Origin: CAYGZC01 sp964354225
Lineage (GTDB): Bacteria; Bacteroidota; Ignavibacteria; UBA10030; SZUA-254
Assembly: GCA_964354225.1 (NCBI GenBank)
Contig: CAYGZC010000292.1
Coordinates: forward strand, 1 to 9,538
Length of the DNA: 9,538 bases
Direction: 5' to 3'
A program made the position numbers and the translations under genes. The notes under the pieces are model-generated. The model saw only the letters and a list, made by a program, of their open reading frames with translations. It was not told the DNA's origin and made no database searches. Shown piece after piece: positions 1-6,289 of this stretch. Each line of letters begins with the position of its first letter. The stretch's first letter is position 1.

Positions 1-864
1 TGGGATATTGCGAAGGTTGTGCTTGAGCCGGTCGGTGGATTGCTCACCGCGATAGCAGTTGCACTCCTCGGATTTTATGGATCGCGGGTTATCGAGCAGC
101 AGCAGCGGTTCGATTCGAATTTCCGACTTTATTCCGAGTTGATGAGCAGGCGTGAGGAATCGGAAAGCGCCTTGAGGAAGGATATGTTCAAATCGATCAT
201 CGATTCATTTTTAAAACCCGGTATGGAAAATTCCCCTCTCGATGGACAGCTGCTCAACCTTGAGCTTTTAGCATACAACTTCCATGAATCGCTCAATCTC
301 AAACCGCTCTTTACTCACATCGAGAAATCAATCCAGTCAATGAAAAATCCTGCAGAGAAAACGGAACAGTTTAACCGACTTGAAAGGGTTGCACGCGAAG
401 TTACACGAAAACAAATGCTTATTTTAGAAGAAGCCGGGAAAAAGTTCGAGAGACAGATCGATCTTGACAGTTTAAAGAATAACCCCGGCGGCATTATGCT
501 CGACGAAGACAGCATGACTGTAAATAATATTAAACGTCTCTTCAGGATCATTGCACTTGAGGCAGACCAGAAAACAAAGAATATCAAAGTGCGGCTCGAG
601 GTTAGAACGCTCAACGATTCGCTAAATCCTGATGATGAACCGAATGTAATAGAGTTTTGGGTCGGTTTCTTTGACTTCCCAATGATCGATAACACCCGTC
701 TCTCTCACGACCAGCGATGTGCAATTGTATTGACAAATTTTGATGAACAAAGTGCCGATATCAGCGTTCTCGATTTCCCCGGCTCACATGCAAGTTTGAG
801 AGAAAAACCATATTTCGATGACATTATCGGTAATCTCAGGAAGGGAAACCAACACGCGGAATAA
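1..864 (+). CDS. Unrecognised membrane-anchored protein, 5' partial
   Basis: The reading frame is open from the first base of the window to a TAA at 862-864, so the gene probably begins upstream. A GTG at 19 could be a start (281 aa), but the only purine-rich stretch before it (GAAGG, 12-16) sits 2 bases away, too close to act as a ribosome binding site. Right after it is one hydrophobic segment (about residues 5-21 counted from the GTG, rich in Gly, Leu, Ala and Val). A long charged, mostly helical region follows (about 25-150, many Glu, Lys, Arg), then a more mixed C-terminal part containing a Phe- and Trp-rich stretch (EFWVGFFDFP). This looks like a single-pass protein with a large soluble, partly coiled domain, most likely cytoplasmic. 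I recognise no catalytic motif and no family. The next gene is 163 bases away, so nothing in the context hints at function. Confidence 0.7.
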   Translation, partial: WDIAKVVLEPVGGLLTAIAVALLGFYGSRVIEQQQRFDSNFRLYSELMSRREESESALRKDMFKSIIDSFLKPGMENSPLDGQLLNLELLAYNFHESLNLKPLFTHIEKSIQSMKNPAEKTEQFNRLERVAREVTRKQMLILEEAGKKFERQIDLDSLKNNPGGIMLDEDSMTVNNIKRLFRIIALEADQKTKNIKVRLEVRTLNDSLNPDDEPNVIEFWVGFFDFPMIDNTRLSHDQRCAIVLTNFDEQSADISVLDFPGSHASLREKPYFDDIIGNLRKGNQHAE

Positions 865-875
865 TCTAATCTTCG

Positions 876-899
876 TACCCACCCTAAAGAAGGCGGGTA
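876..899 (+). terminator. Imperfect GC-rich hairpin, possible terminator or dispersed palindrome
   Basis: TACCCACC (876-883) pairs with GGCGGGTA (892-899) across an 8-base loop; seven of eight positions pair, with one A/C mismatch. It lies 11 bases after the stop of the first gene, where a terminator would be expected, but only AAGAAAATC follows it, not a T-run. A similar hairpin with the same GGCGGGTAA right arm occurs at 9307-9328, so it may instead be a dispersed palindromic repeat. Confidence 0.4.
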
Positions 900-927
900 A
901 GAAAATCTGGTGAAAAAATTTTGATAT

Positions 928-956
928 TTGACACTGTCTTCCATTCTTGTTACATA
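928..956 (+). promoter_or_regulatory. Possible promoter for purE
   Basis: A perfect TTGACA at 928-933 is followed after 17 bases by TACATA (951-956), which matches the TATAAT consensus at only three of six positions. It lies about 70 bases upstream of the purE start in the only sizeable gap before that gene. The spacing is ideal and the -10 box is weak. If the organism uses a Bacteroidota-type sigma factor the true elements may differ. Confidence 0.3.
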
Positions 957-1027
957 GGCATAGATATTAAATGGAAAGGTTGTTATATTTTTTGAATTCC
1001 AACTATTGAATTATTACAGGAGTCGAT

Positions 1028-1555
1028 ATGAAGAAACCACTTATCGGAATCGTCATGGGAAGTAAATCAGATCTGCAAGTTATGTCGGAAGCGGCGGATA
1101 TGTTAGAGTCATTTGGAATACCTTTCGAGATAACAATTGCATCTGCACATCGTACGCCGGAGCGTACTACGAAGTATGCAACGACGGCATCGAAGCGAGG
1201 TTTGAAAGTCATCATAGCAGGTGCAGGCGGTGCGGCTCATCTTCCCGGTGTTATTGCATCTATGACGACACTACCGGTAATTGGCGTCCCTATCAAATCA
1301 ACCAACTCAATTGACGGCTGGGATTCAATACTTTCGATCCTTCAAATGCCGGGTGGAATACCGGTTGCCACAGTCGGACTCAACGGTGCCCAGAATGCAG
1401 CGATACTCGCCGCACAAATTCTTGCAACATCCGATGAAAAAGTGGCTGAGAGATTGAAGAAGTTTAAGAAAGAACTCAAGCGGAGAGTCGAAAAAGCCGC
1501 TCATGAATTAGAGAAAATAGATTATAAAAAATTTTTACAGAATATTTCGAAATAG
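1028..1555 (+). CDS. purE: 5-(carboxyamino)imidazole ribonucleotide mutase PurE
   Basis: PurE catalyses the carboxylation step of de novo purine synthesis; class I enzymes convert N5-CAIR to CAIR in the cytoplasm. The family hallmarks are all visible: GSKSD at residues 11-15 for phosphate binding, SAHRTP at 39-44 with the expected His41, GAGGAAHLPG at 65-74 with His71, the PVIGVP strand near 83-88, and QMPGGIPVATV from 106. The SAHRTP form points to class I, which normally works with PurK; no purK lies in this window. The length of 175 aa is slightly above the usual 160-170 because of a Lys/Glu-rich C-terminal helix. The ATG is well supported by AGGAG at 1018-1022, five bases upstream. The next gene begins 5 bases after the stop, so the two are probably cotranscribed. 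Confidence 0.97.
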   Translation: MKKPLIGIVMGSKSDLQVMSEAADMLESFGIPFEITIASAHRTPERTTKYATTASKRGLKVIIAGAGGAAHLPGVIASMTTLPVIGVPIKSTNSIDGWDSILSILQMPGGIPVATVGLNGAQNAAILAAQILATSDEKVAERLKKFKKELKRRVEKAAHELEKIDYKKFLQNISK

Positions 1556-1560
1556 GTAAA

Positions 1561-1926
1561 ATGATTTCACAAATCAGATTCGTCAGTGTGCCGGTCAGAG
1601 ATTACGACCGTGCTTTAAAATTCTACATGGATAAGCTGGGATTCAAACTGGTGATGGATCAATCCTTCAAGGACGGCTCGCGTTGGATTGAGCTTCAAAT
1701 AAAAGATTCACAGACAAAATTCGTTTTATTTACACAACCGGGTCAAGAGAATCGGGTCGGGACTTTTATGTATCTCGCTTTTGTGTGCGACGATTTACAA
1801 AAGACATTTGAAGAACTGAAAGCCCGCGGTGTTGAGTTTAAAGTGCCGCCAACTAAAGCGCCGTGGGGCACATATGCTCAACTGATTGATTCCGAAGATA
1901 ATATTTTCATACTTTCATCAAGCTAA
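1561..1926 (+). CDS. VOC-superfamily (glyoxalase/bleomycin-resistance fold) protein
   Basis: This 121-aa protein has the paired beta-alpha-beta-beta-beta layout of the vicinal oxygen chelate superfamily: VSVPVRDYDRALKFY at the start of the first module, WIEL near residues 42-45, and the second module from about 70 ending in the D-S-E-D-N turn (110-114). The length suits a single-domain member. The positions that usually carry metal ligands appear altered: Phe7 and Tyr71 sit where His is common and Ile117 where the terminal Glu is common, leaving only Glu44. Authentic glyoxalase I activity is therefore doubtful; the sequence resembles a widespread uncharacterised subgroup. The start lies 5 bases after the purE stop, and its weak ribosome binding site (TAGG, 1553-1556) overlaps that stop, suggesting translational coupling. 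The substrate is unknown. Confidence 0.88.
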   Translation: MISQIRFVSVPVRDYDRALKFYMDKLGFKLVMDQSFKDGSRWIELQIKDSQTKFVLFTQPGQENRVGTFMYLAFVCDDLQKTFEELKARGVEFKVPPTKAPWGTYAQLIDSEDNIFILSSS

Positions 1927-1969
1927 ATCACAAAATTTTATGCCTATTATTCTCCCTTTTTTACTTTTG

Positions 1970-1991
1970 TGCCGGAGGCATCCCTTCGGGA
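1970..1991 (+). repeat. Two adjacent mini-palindromes (4-bp stems, triloops)
   Basis: TGCC-GGA-GGCA (1970-1980) is followed with no gap by TCCC-TTC-GGGA (1981-1991). Each is an 11-base hairpin with a perfect 4-bp stem and 3-base loop. The GC-rich unit stands out in an AT-rich 89-base gap and is followed by the T-rich CATTTTGACTTTT, so it could act as a weak terminator after the VOC gene. The tidy doublet also looks like a dispersed intergenic repeat; CCGGAGGC (1972-1979) recurs inverted as GCCTCCGG at 6241-6248. Confidence 0.5.
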
Positions 1992-2015
1992 CATTTTGAC
2001 TTTTGAATTGAGTGT

Positions 2016-3380
2016 ATGTCCATAGCATCCATTAATCCCGCAACCGGTGAGATGATTAAAACATTCGAGCCGCTTTCCGACATTGAGATAGAAAAGAAAA
2101 TTGAGGTTGCAAAAATTATTTTTTATTCCTACCGGAAGACATCATTTGCCGAGCGGGCTACAATGATGGAGAAAGCAGCCAACATCCTCGAGCAAGAGAA
2201 AACATATTTCGGCCGAATCATGACAACAGAAATGGGAAAACCATTATGGGCTGCTGCTGAAGAAGCTACAAAATGTGCGTGGGTGTGCCGATATTATGCA
2301 GAAAATGCTGAACGGTTTCTCGCTGATGAAACCATCCAAACGAATGCAAATAAAAGTTTCATTCGTTATCAGCCGCTCGGTCCGATACTTGCAGTTATGC
2401 CGTGGAATTTTCCTTTCTGGCAAGTCTTCCGATTTGCCGCCCCAGCATTGATGGCAGGAAACGTTGGATTCCTCAAGCACGCATCGAACGTTCCGCAGTG
2501 TGCACTTGCTATCGAAGATATTTTCCACCGTGCCGGTTTTGCCGAAGGTACATTCCAAACTCTGCTCATCGGCTCCGATAAAGTTCAGCACATCCTTGAA
2601 GATTCCCGAATCAAAGCAGTAACGTTGACCGGAAGTGAACCTGCTGGAAGTATGGTGGCAAGCATAGCCGGCAAGGCGACCAAGAAAACTGTTCTTGAAC
2701 TTGGTGGAAGTGACCCGTTTATCGTTATGCCAAGTGCGAATATAGAAGAAGTTGCAAAGATTGCTGTGAAAGCGCGGACGATCAATAACGGACAATCATG
2801 TATAGCTGCAAAAAGATTTATCGTACACGAAAAGATTTTCAAAGTTTTTTCTGAAAAGTTTATCGAAGGTATGCAGAAACTCAAAGTTGCCGATCCAATG
2901 CTTGATGATTGCGATGTTGGTCCACTCGCTACCCCAGCGATCCTTGAGGAGCTTGACTATCAGGTTCAGACGTCCGTGAACGTGGGTGCACGCATCCTCA
3001 CCGGCGGGAAAAGAATCGATAAACCGGGTAACTATTATCTGCCTACGGTTTTAACGGATATCCCAAAGGAGGCATCTGCATATTCTCAAGAACTCTTCGG
3101 TCCAGTTGCATCTTTGTTCTCTGTTGGTGACATTAATGAAGCTGTTCAACTCGCAAATGATACACCTTTTGGCTTAGGTGCGTCTGCATGGACCAATGAT
3201 GAAAAAGAAAAGCTGCAATTTATAGATGAGATTGAATCTGGCGCGGTTTTCATTAACGGTATGGTTGCATCCGATCCTCGACTCCCATTTGGAGGTATCA
3301 AGAATTCCGGTTATGGGCGCGAACTCGGTGTTTTTGGAATACGAGAATTTGTTAATATCAAAACAGTTTGGATTAAATAA
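2016..3380 (+). CDS. NAD(P)-dependent aldehyde dehydrogenase, succinate-semialdehyde dehydrogenase type
   Basis: This complete 454-aa aldehyde dehydrogenase oxidises an aldehyde to its acid with NAD(P)+. Landmarks in order: PWNFPFWQ with catalytic-site Asn131 (129-136), the cofactor-contacting FLKHASNVP with Lys154, the nucleotide-binding TGSEPAGS (205-212), ELGGSDPF with general base Glu228, NNGQSCIAAKRF with nucleophile Cys262, ELFGPV with Glu359 and PFGG near 424-427. The short length, missing N-terminal extension and SCIAAKRF context fit the GabD1/YneI-like succinate-semialdehyde dehydrogenase group, so the likely substrate is succinate semialdehyde, with other short aldehydes possible. 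The substrate is inferred from family resemblance; no aminotransferase or GABA gene is nearby. The ATG at 2016 has only a weak TTGAG (2008-2012) upstream. The next gene begins 18 bases after the stop, suggesting cotranscription. Confidence 0.93.
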   Translation: MSIASINPATGEMIKTFEPLSDIEIEKKIEVAKIIFYSYRKTSFAERATMMEKAANILEQEKTYFGRIMTTEMGKPLWAAAEEATKCAWVCRYYAENAERFLADETIQTNANKSFIRYQPLGPILAVMPWNFPFWQVFRFAAPALMAGNVGFLKHASNVPQCALAIEDIFHRAGFAEGTFQTLLIGSDKVQHILEDSRIKAVTLTGSEPAGSMVASIAGKATKKTVLELGGSDPFIVMPSANIEEVAKIAVKARTINNGQSCIAAKRFIVHEKIFKVFSEKFIEGMQKLKVADPMLDDCDVGPLATPAILEELDYQVQTSVNVGARILTGGKRIDKPGNYYLPTVLTDIPKEASAYSQELFGPVASLFSVGDINEAVQLANDTPFGLGASAWTNDEKEKLQFIDEIESGAVFINGMVASDPRLPFGGIKNSGYGRELGVFGIREFVNIKTVWIK

Positions 3381-3398
3381 CATTATTACGAGGATCTT

Positions 3399-4802
3399 AT
3401 GAAAAAATGTTTTATACTTTTGGTTCTATTGTTTCCTTTGTTTCTCCAAGCACAAATCCGCGATTCACTTACTCTGGAGCAGCAATCCTATCTTGCTAAA
3501 GCAAACCGACATGAAAAAGGTGGCTGGATTTATCTCCACATTGAAGGAGCCCCGACAGAACGAGGTTTCCAATATGGGTATTTACTCGGAAAAGAAATTA
3601 ATGAAGCGATTCGAGTTTTAAATGTTATCTGGAATTATAACACTGCTATGCAATGGTCGTGGTTCGTTCAGAAAGCCGGCGAGATTCTGACAGTTAAAGT
3701 TGATTCGGAAAATCTTGCAGAAATCGATGGAATGGTTGATGGAATGAAAGCGGCAGGTTTTGTCACGACACGTGATGAGATTGTTGCGCTAAATGGCTAC
3801 ATGGAACTGATGTGGTATTGGTGGCCCACAGTTAAAGATTCATTCAAAACAAATTCACCAGAGCCGAAAAAACAATCATGCAGTTCGTTCATTGCAACGG
3901 GAAGTATGACTGCAGATGGCGAGATAGTATTAGGACATAACTCGATGGTTGGATATCAGGATCCGTTTTGCAATATCATTTTAGATATTCTACCGGAGAA
4001 AGGTCACCGCATTTTAATGCAAGCGTTTACCGGTTTCATCCACAGCGGTACTGATTTCTTTGTAACAGATGCGGGACTTGTTGGCTCGGAAACAACGATC
4101 GGCGGTTTTTTCCCGTTCGATCCGAAAGGTGTTCCTGAATTTGCGCGAATGCGACACGCTACCCAGTATGCATCTTCAATTGATGAGTGGTGCGAGATCA
4201 TGAAGAAAGATAACAATGGTGGCTATGCTAATGCATGGCTATTGGGTGACATCAATACAAATGAAATTGCTCGGCTCGAACTCGGATTGAAACAGATTGG
4301 ATTCGAGAAGAAAAAAGATGGATACTTTGTCGGCTCTAATGTCGCTGAAGATTTGAAACTCTTGCGCTTCGAGACCAAGAGTGAAGAAACCAACATCAAG
4401 TATTCTTCCATTGCGCGGCGTGTAAGATGGAAACAATTGATGAAAGAAAATACGGGTAAGATCAATCTTGAACTTGCAAAAGCGTTTGAAGCAGATCATT
4501 ATGATACATACTTGAAAATGAACAATCCCAGCGGACGTACTTTGTGCGGACACGACGAGCTTGATCCGAGATACTCAAGTGGCGGCGAGCCATATAGCCC
4601 CGGTGGATCGCTCGATGGGAAAGTACTTGATTCAAAAATGGCAAAGCAGATGTCGTTCCTTGCACGATGGGGAAGCTCTTGTGGTATGGCATTCGATGCA
4701 AAGAAATATTTAGAAGCACATCCGCAGTTCGACTGGATGACAGGCATTCTCAAAGATCGTCCCCCTCAGCCGTGGGTAGAGTTTCGTGCGGGAGAGAAAT
4801 AG
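3399..4802 (+). CDS. Secreted Ntn-hydrolase resembling phospholipase B-like / C45 acyltransferase-peptidase proteins
   Basis: This 467-aa protein begins with a classic signal peptide: MKKC, a Leu/Phe-rich core to about residue 16, and a likely signal peptidase I cut after Ala18 (LQA|QI), so it should act in the periplasm or outside. The most telling segment is SCSSFIATGSMTADGEIVLG starting at Ser160. In C45 and phospholipase B-like N-terminal-nucleophile hydrolases such a Cys (here Cys161) becomes the new N-terminus after self-cleavage and is the nucleophile. HNSM (180-183), GLVGSETTIGG (226-236) and NNGGYANAW (272-280) also resemble phospholipase B-like blocks. These enzymes cleave amide or ester bonds; the substrate here cannot be read from sequence. 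GAGG at 3390-3393 supports the ATG. It follows the dehydrogenase by 18 bases and nearly abuts the redoxin gene. The family call is from remembered motifs, hence moderate confidence. Confidence 0.68.
   Translation: MKKCFILLVLLFPLFLQAQIRDSLTLEQQSYLAKANRHEKGGWIYLHIEGAPTERGFQYGYLLGKEINEAIRVLNVIWNYNTAMQWSWFVQKAGEILTVKVDSENLAEIDGMVDGMKAAGFVTTRDEIVALNGYMELMWYWWPTVKDSFKTNSPEPKKQSCSSFIATGSMTADGEIVLGHNSMVGYQDPFCNIILDILPEKGHRILMQAFTGFIHSGTDFFVTDAGLVGSETTIGGFFPFDPKGVPEFARMRHATQYASSIDEWCEIMKKDNNGGYANAWLLGDINTNEIARLELGLKQIGFEKKKDGYFVGSNVAEDLKLLRFETKSEETNIKYSSIARRVRWKQLMKENTGKINLELAKAFEADHYDTYLKMNNPSGRTLCGHDELDPRYSSGGEPYSPGGSLDGKVLDSKMAKQMSFLARWGSSCGMAFDAKKYLEAHPQFDWMTGILKDRPPQPWVEFRAGEK
4790..4794 (+). promoter_or_regulatory. 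Ribosome binding site inside the upstream gene, deciding the redoxin start
   Basis: GGGAG lies in the last codons of the hydrolase gene, 9 bases before the TTG at 4804. It supports that TTG over the upstream GTG at 4786, which has no clear site, and over the ATG at 4831, where AAGG directly abuts the start. Placement inside the preceding gene suggests translational coupling. Confidence 0.45.
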
Positions 4803-4803
4803 A

Positions 4804-5487
4804 TTGAATCTCAATCCTCCTACGGTAAGGATGTTCTGCATCGTAGTTAACCTTACTATTCTAGTAATTCTATCTCCTGTTGTATCTTTTACTCAAAATA
4901 CAATTCCTACTTTTATCCAATCTGATATCAACGAAAATGTGAAAAATGTTGAAGAAAATATTAGCAAAGCGATTGGGAAAAGGTCACCCAATTTAAAGTT
5001 CATAAACCTCGAAACAAAAACAACCCAATCTCTTGCGGACTACCTCGGTAAAACTGTACTTCGCAAATTCTGGGGCAGAGGATGTAAATCCTGTGAGGTG
5101 GAGATGCATGATGTTAATCAACTTCAGAAAGATTACTCCGATAGAGGGCTGGTTGTTATTTATGTCTGTAATTTACCTGTCGAAGATGCAGCCAGGTTTT
5201 TTGAGGCAAGGAAGATGGATGGAAATACGATAGAGGGAATTAAAGCAACTGTTGATGAAGATTCTTTAATTCCACCATATCAATGTCTCGTTTCACCAAT
5301 GTCGATTATAATAGATCCTCAAGGATATATCAGGAATGGCTGGTTAAAACAAGCAAGTTACCAGAAATTTGAAGAGTGTGTTTTGCCTTTTTTAGCCAAA
5401 GAACAAAAAAATTGGACGCTTGGTATTATTCTTGCAGTCGCCGGGTTCATTATTTTGATTGTTGTTTTTTTGAAAAAAATGTTTTAG
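4804..5487 (+). CDS. Membrane-tethered thioredoxin-like (TlpA/AhpC-TSA type) protein with N- and C-terminal membrane segments
   Basis: The centre is a thioredoxin fold: a KRSPNLKFINLE lead-in, FWGRGCKSC with a CxxC pair, and VSPMSIIIDPQG, whose Pro is the expected cis-proline before the IID-x-x-G strand. Numbered from the alternative GTG at 4786 (233 aa), the cysteines are 100 and 103 and the proline 171. The active site is unusual: the Trp normally just before the first Cys is Gly, and the dipeptide is Lys-Ser. A hydrophobic N-terminal stretch (about 17-35) without a clear Ala-x-Ala cleavage site and a second membrane helix (about 210-229) before KK at the C-terminus suggest both ends are anchored with the redox domain in the periplasm. 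Three further cysteines (128, 167, 198) are present. The likely role is thiol-disulfide exchange on envelope proteins. With the TTG start it begins 1 base after the preceding stop. Confidence 0.75.
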   Translation: MNLNPPTVRMFCIVVNLTILVILSPVVSFTQNTIPTFIQSDINENVKNVEENISKAIGKRSPNLKFINLETKTTQSLADYLGKTVLRKFWGRGCKSCEVEMHDVNQLQKDYSDRGLVVIYVCNLPVEDAARFFEARKMDGNTIEGIKATVDEDSLIPPYQCLVSPMSIIIDPQGYIRNGWLKQASYQKFEECVLPFLAKEQKNWTLGIILAVAGFIILIVVFLKKMF

Positions 5488-5569
5488 CTGTAATTGTTTT
5501 GTCCGGCAAATATCAAGTTACAACTTTCAATGAGCGCGTGAGAAGTCATGGAAAGTTCGATGCTTGTAG

Positions 5570-5613
5570 ATTTACTTGAAGTTATTCAAGTGAATTGAAG
5601 ATCGAGTATCTTC
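5570..5613 (+). repeat. Two tandem hairpins in the gap before the Spy-like gene
   Basis: ATTTACTTGAA (5570-5580) pairs with TTCAAGTGAAT (5585-5595) over the loop GTTA: 11 pairs, ten canonical and one G-T. One base later GAAGAT (5597-5602) pairs perfectly with ATCTTC (5608-5613) over CGAGT. The first stem is the strongest in the window outside genes. No T-run follows either, so a simple intrinsic terminator is unlikely; an operator, an RNA processing or stability element, or a leader structure for the next gene are alternatives. The rest of the 5488-5729 gap is AT-rich with no gene I can support; CATAAT at 5666-5671 resembles a -10 box but has no matching -35. Confidence 0.5.
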
Positions 5614-5717
5614 CAATCATAATCAAAAATGACGGCGATGTGAGTTTAAATCTTTTAGCAACTCTCATAATAAATCCATATCTTTCCTAAGAATTTTACT
5701 TGAATCCAAAATCTTTT

Positions 5718-5721
5718 GAGG
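5718..5721 (+). promoter_or_regulatory. Ribosome binding site deciding the start of the Spy-like gene
   Basis: GAGG ends 8 bases before the ATG at 5730, an ideal spacing. It selects that ATG over the in-frame TTG at 5700, which would add ten polar residues ahead of the signal sequence. Confidence 0.6.
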
Positions 5722-5729
5722 ATACTAAC

Positions 5730-6218
5730 ATGAAACCAATATCAATCATCTCTGCTTTTTCATTATGTGTTTTTATCATTGTTATCCTTCTTGGCAATAT
5801 TGCATTCTCACAAGTTCCTACGGATCGGAATACACTTTTGAATGGTGAAGAAGGCACTCAAGCAAAAGTTGCTGAGCTTCATGTGTATCCTTCTCCTAAA
5901 AAAGTGCTTGATCTTGCGGGTGCACTTAATCTTAAGGACGACCAGAGGCGTATCATTAAACAAATAACTGAGGAAACAATTGCCAGAGCGAAAGAATTGG
6001 GAAAGCAAATTATAAAAATCGAGGAAGAACTTAACGATGCTTTACAAGCCGGATTCGTCAATGAAAAGTCTGTAGCAGATGATGCCCAACAAATTGGAAG
6101 ACTGCGCGGGCGGCTGCGCGGCGTGTTTCTAGCGGCTCACCTTAAAGCGAAAAAAGTCTTAAATGCCAATCAGCTTGAGATTTATAAAAAATTGAGCATA
6201 ATAGAAACGCATAAATAG
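5730..6218 (+). CDS. Spy/CpxP-like periplasmic protein (metal-resistance/LTxxQ type)
   Basis: This 162-aa protein starts with a signal sequence: MKPIS, a hydrophobic core (about 6-26), and NIAFSQ as the probable cleavage region, so it is exported. The mature part is almost entirely helical and charged. It shows the two spaced blocks of the Spy/CpxP and metal-resistance-sensor superfamily: PSPKKVLDLAGALNLKDDQ (about 54-72) and, after two amphipathic helices, VLNANQLEIYKKL (about 143-155), the LTxxQ-like motif. Known members are periplasmic chaperones or envelope-stress and metal-sensing partners, usually dimeric cradles. No histidine-rich metal site is visible, so a chaperone-like role is the better guess. 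No sensor kinase or sigma/anti-sigma gene is adjacent. It follows the redoxin after 242 bases, so it probably has its own promoter. The exact role is unproven. Confidence 0.75.
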   Translation: MKPISIISAFSLCVFIIVILLGNIAFSQVPTDRNTLLNGEEGTQAKVAELHVYPSPKKVLDLAGALNLKDDQRRIIKQITEETIARAKELGKQIIKIEEELNDALQAGFVNEKSVADDAQQIGRLRGRLRGVFLAAHLKAKKVLNANQLEIYKKLSIIETHK

Positions 6219-6271
6219 AATCGATGTGCAATGCTTGCTCGCCTCCGGTGGATGGGATATACAAAGCGAGT

Positions 6272-6279
6272 GGTTAACC
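6272..6279 (+). repeat. Perfect 8-bp palindrome just upstream of uvrA
   Basis: GGTTAACC lies 10 bases before the uvrA ATG, where a Shine-Dalgarno sequence would normally be. Upstream, GCTCGC (6237-6242) can pair with GCGAGT (6266-6271) around a long loop containing GCCTCCGG. It could be a protein-binding site, but an 8-base palindrome can occur by chance. Confidence 0.25.
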
Positions 6280-6289
6280 TGAATTTAAA

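Noticed and set aside
315..695. A 126-codon - strand frame opposite the first gene, Ser- and Phe-rich
   Set aside because: The composition is what the antisense of a charged helical protein gives; no start signal or motif supports it.
2244..2795. A 183-codon open frame on the - strand inside the aldehyde dehydrogenase gene
   Set aside because: It lies wholly opposite a well-supported gene with intact catalytic motifs, has no ribosome binding site I can see, and its translation has no recognisable domain.
4786..4788. GTG as the redoxin start
   Set aside because: It gives a 17-base overlap and lacks a clear ribosome binding site, whereas the TTG at 4804 has GGGAG 9 bases upstream. It remains possible.
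5376..5579. A 67-codon + frame overlapping the end of the redoxin gene
   Set aside because: It overlaps the redoxin C-terminal helix in another frame, has no good ribosome binding site, and its translation shows no domain.
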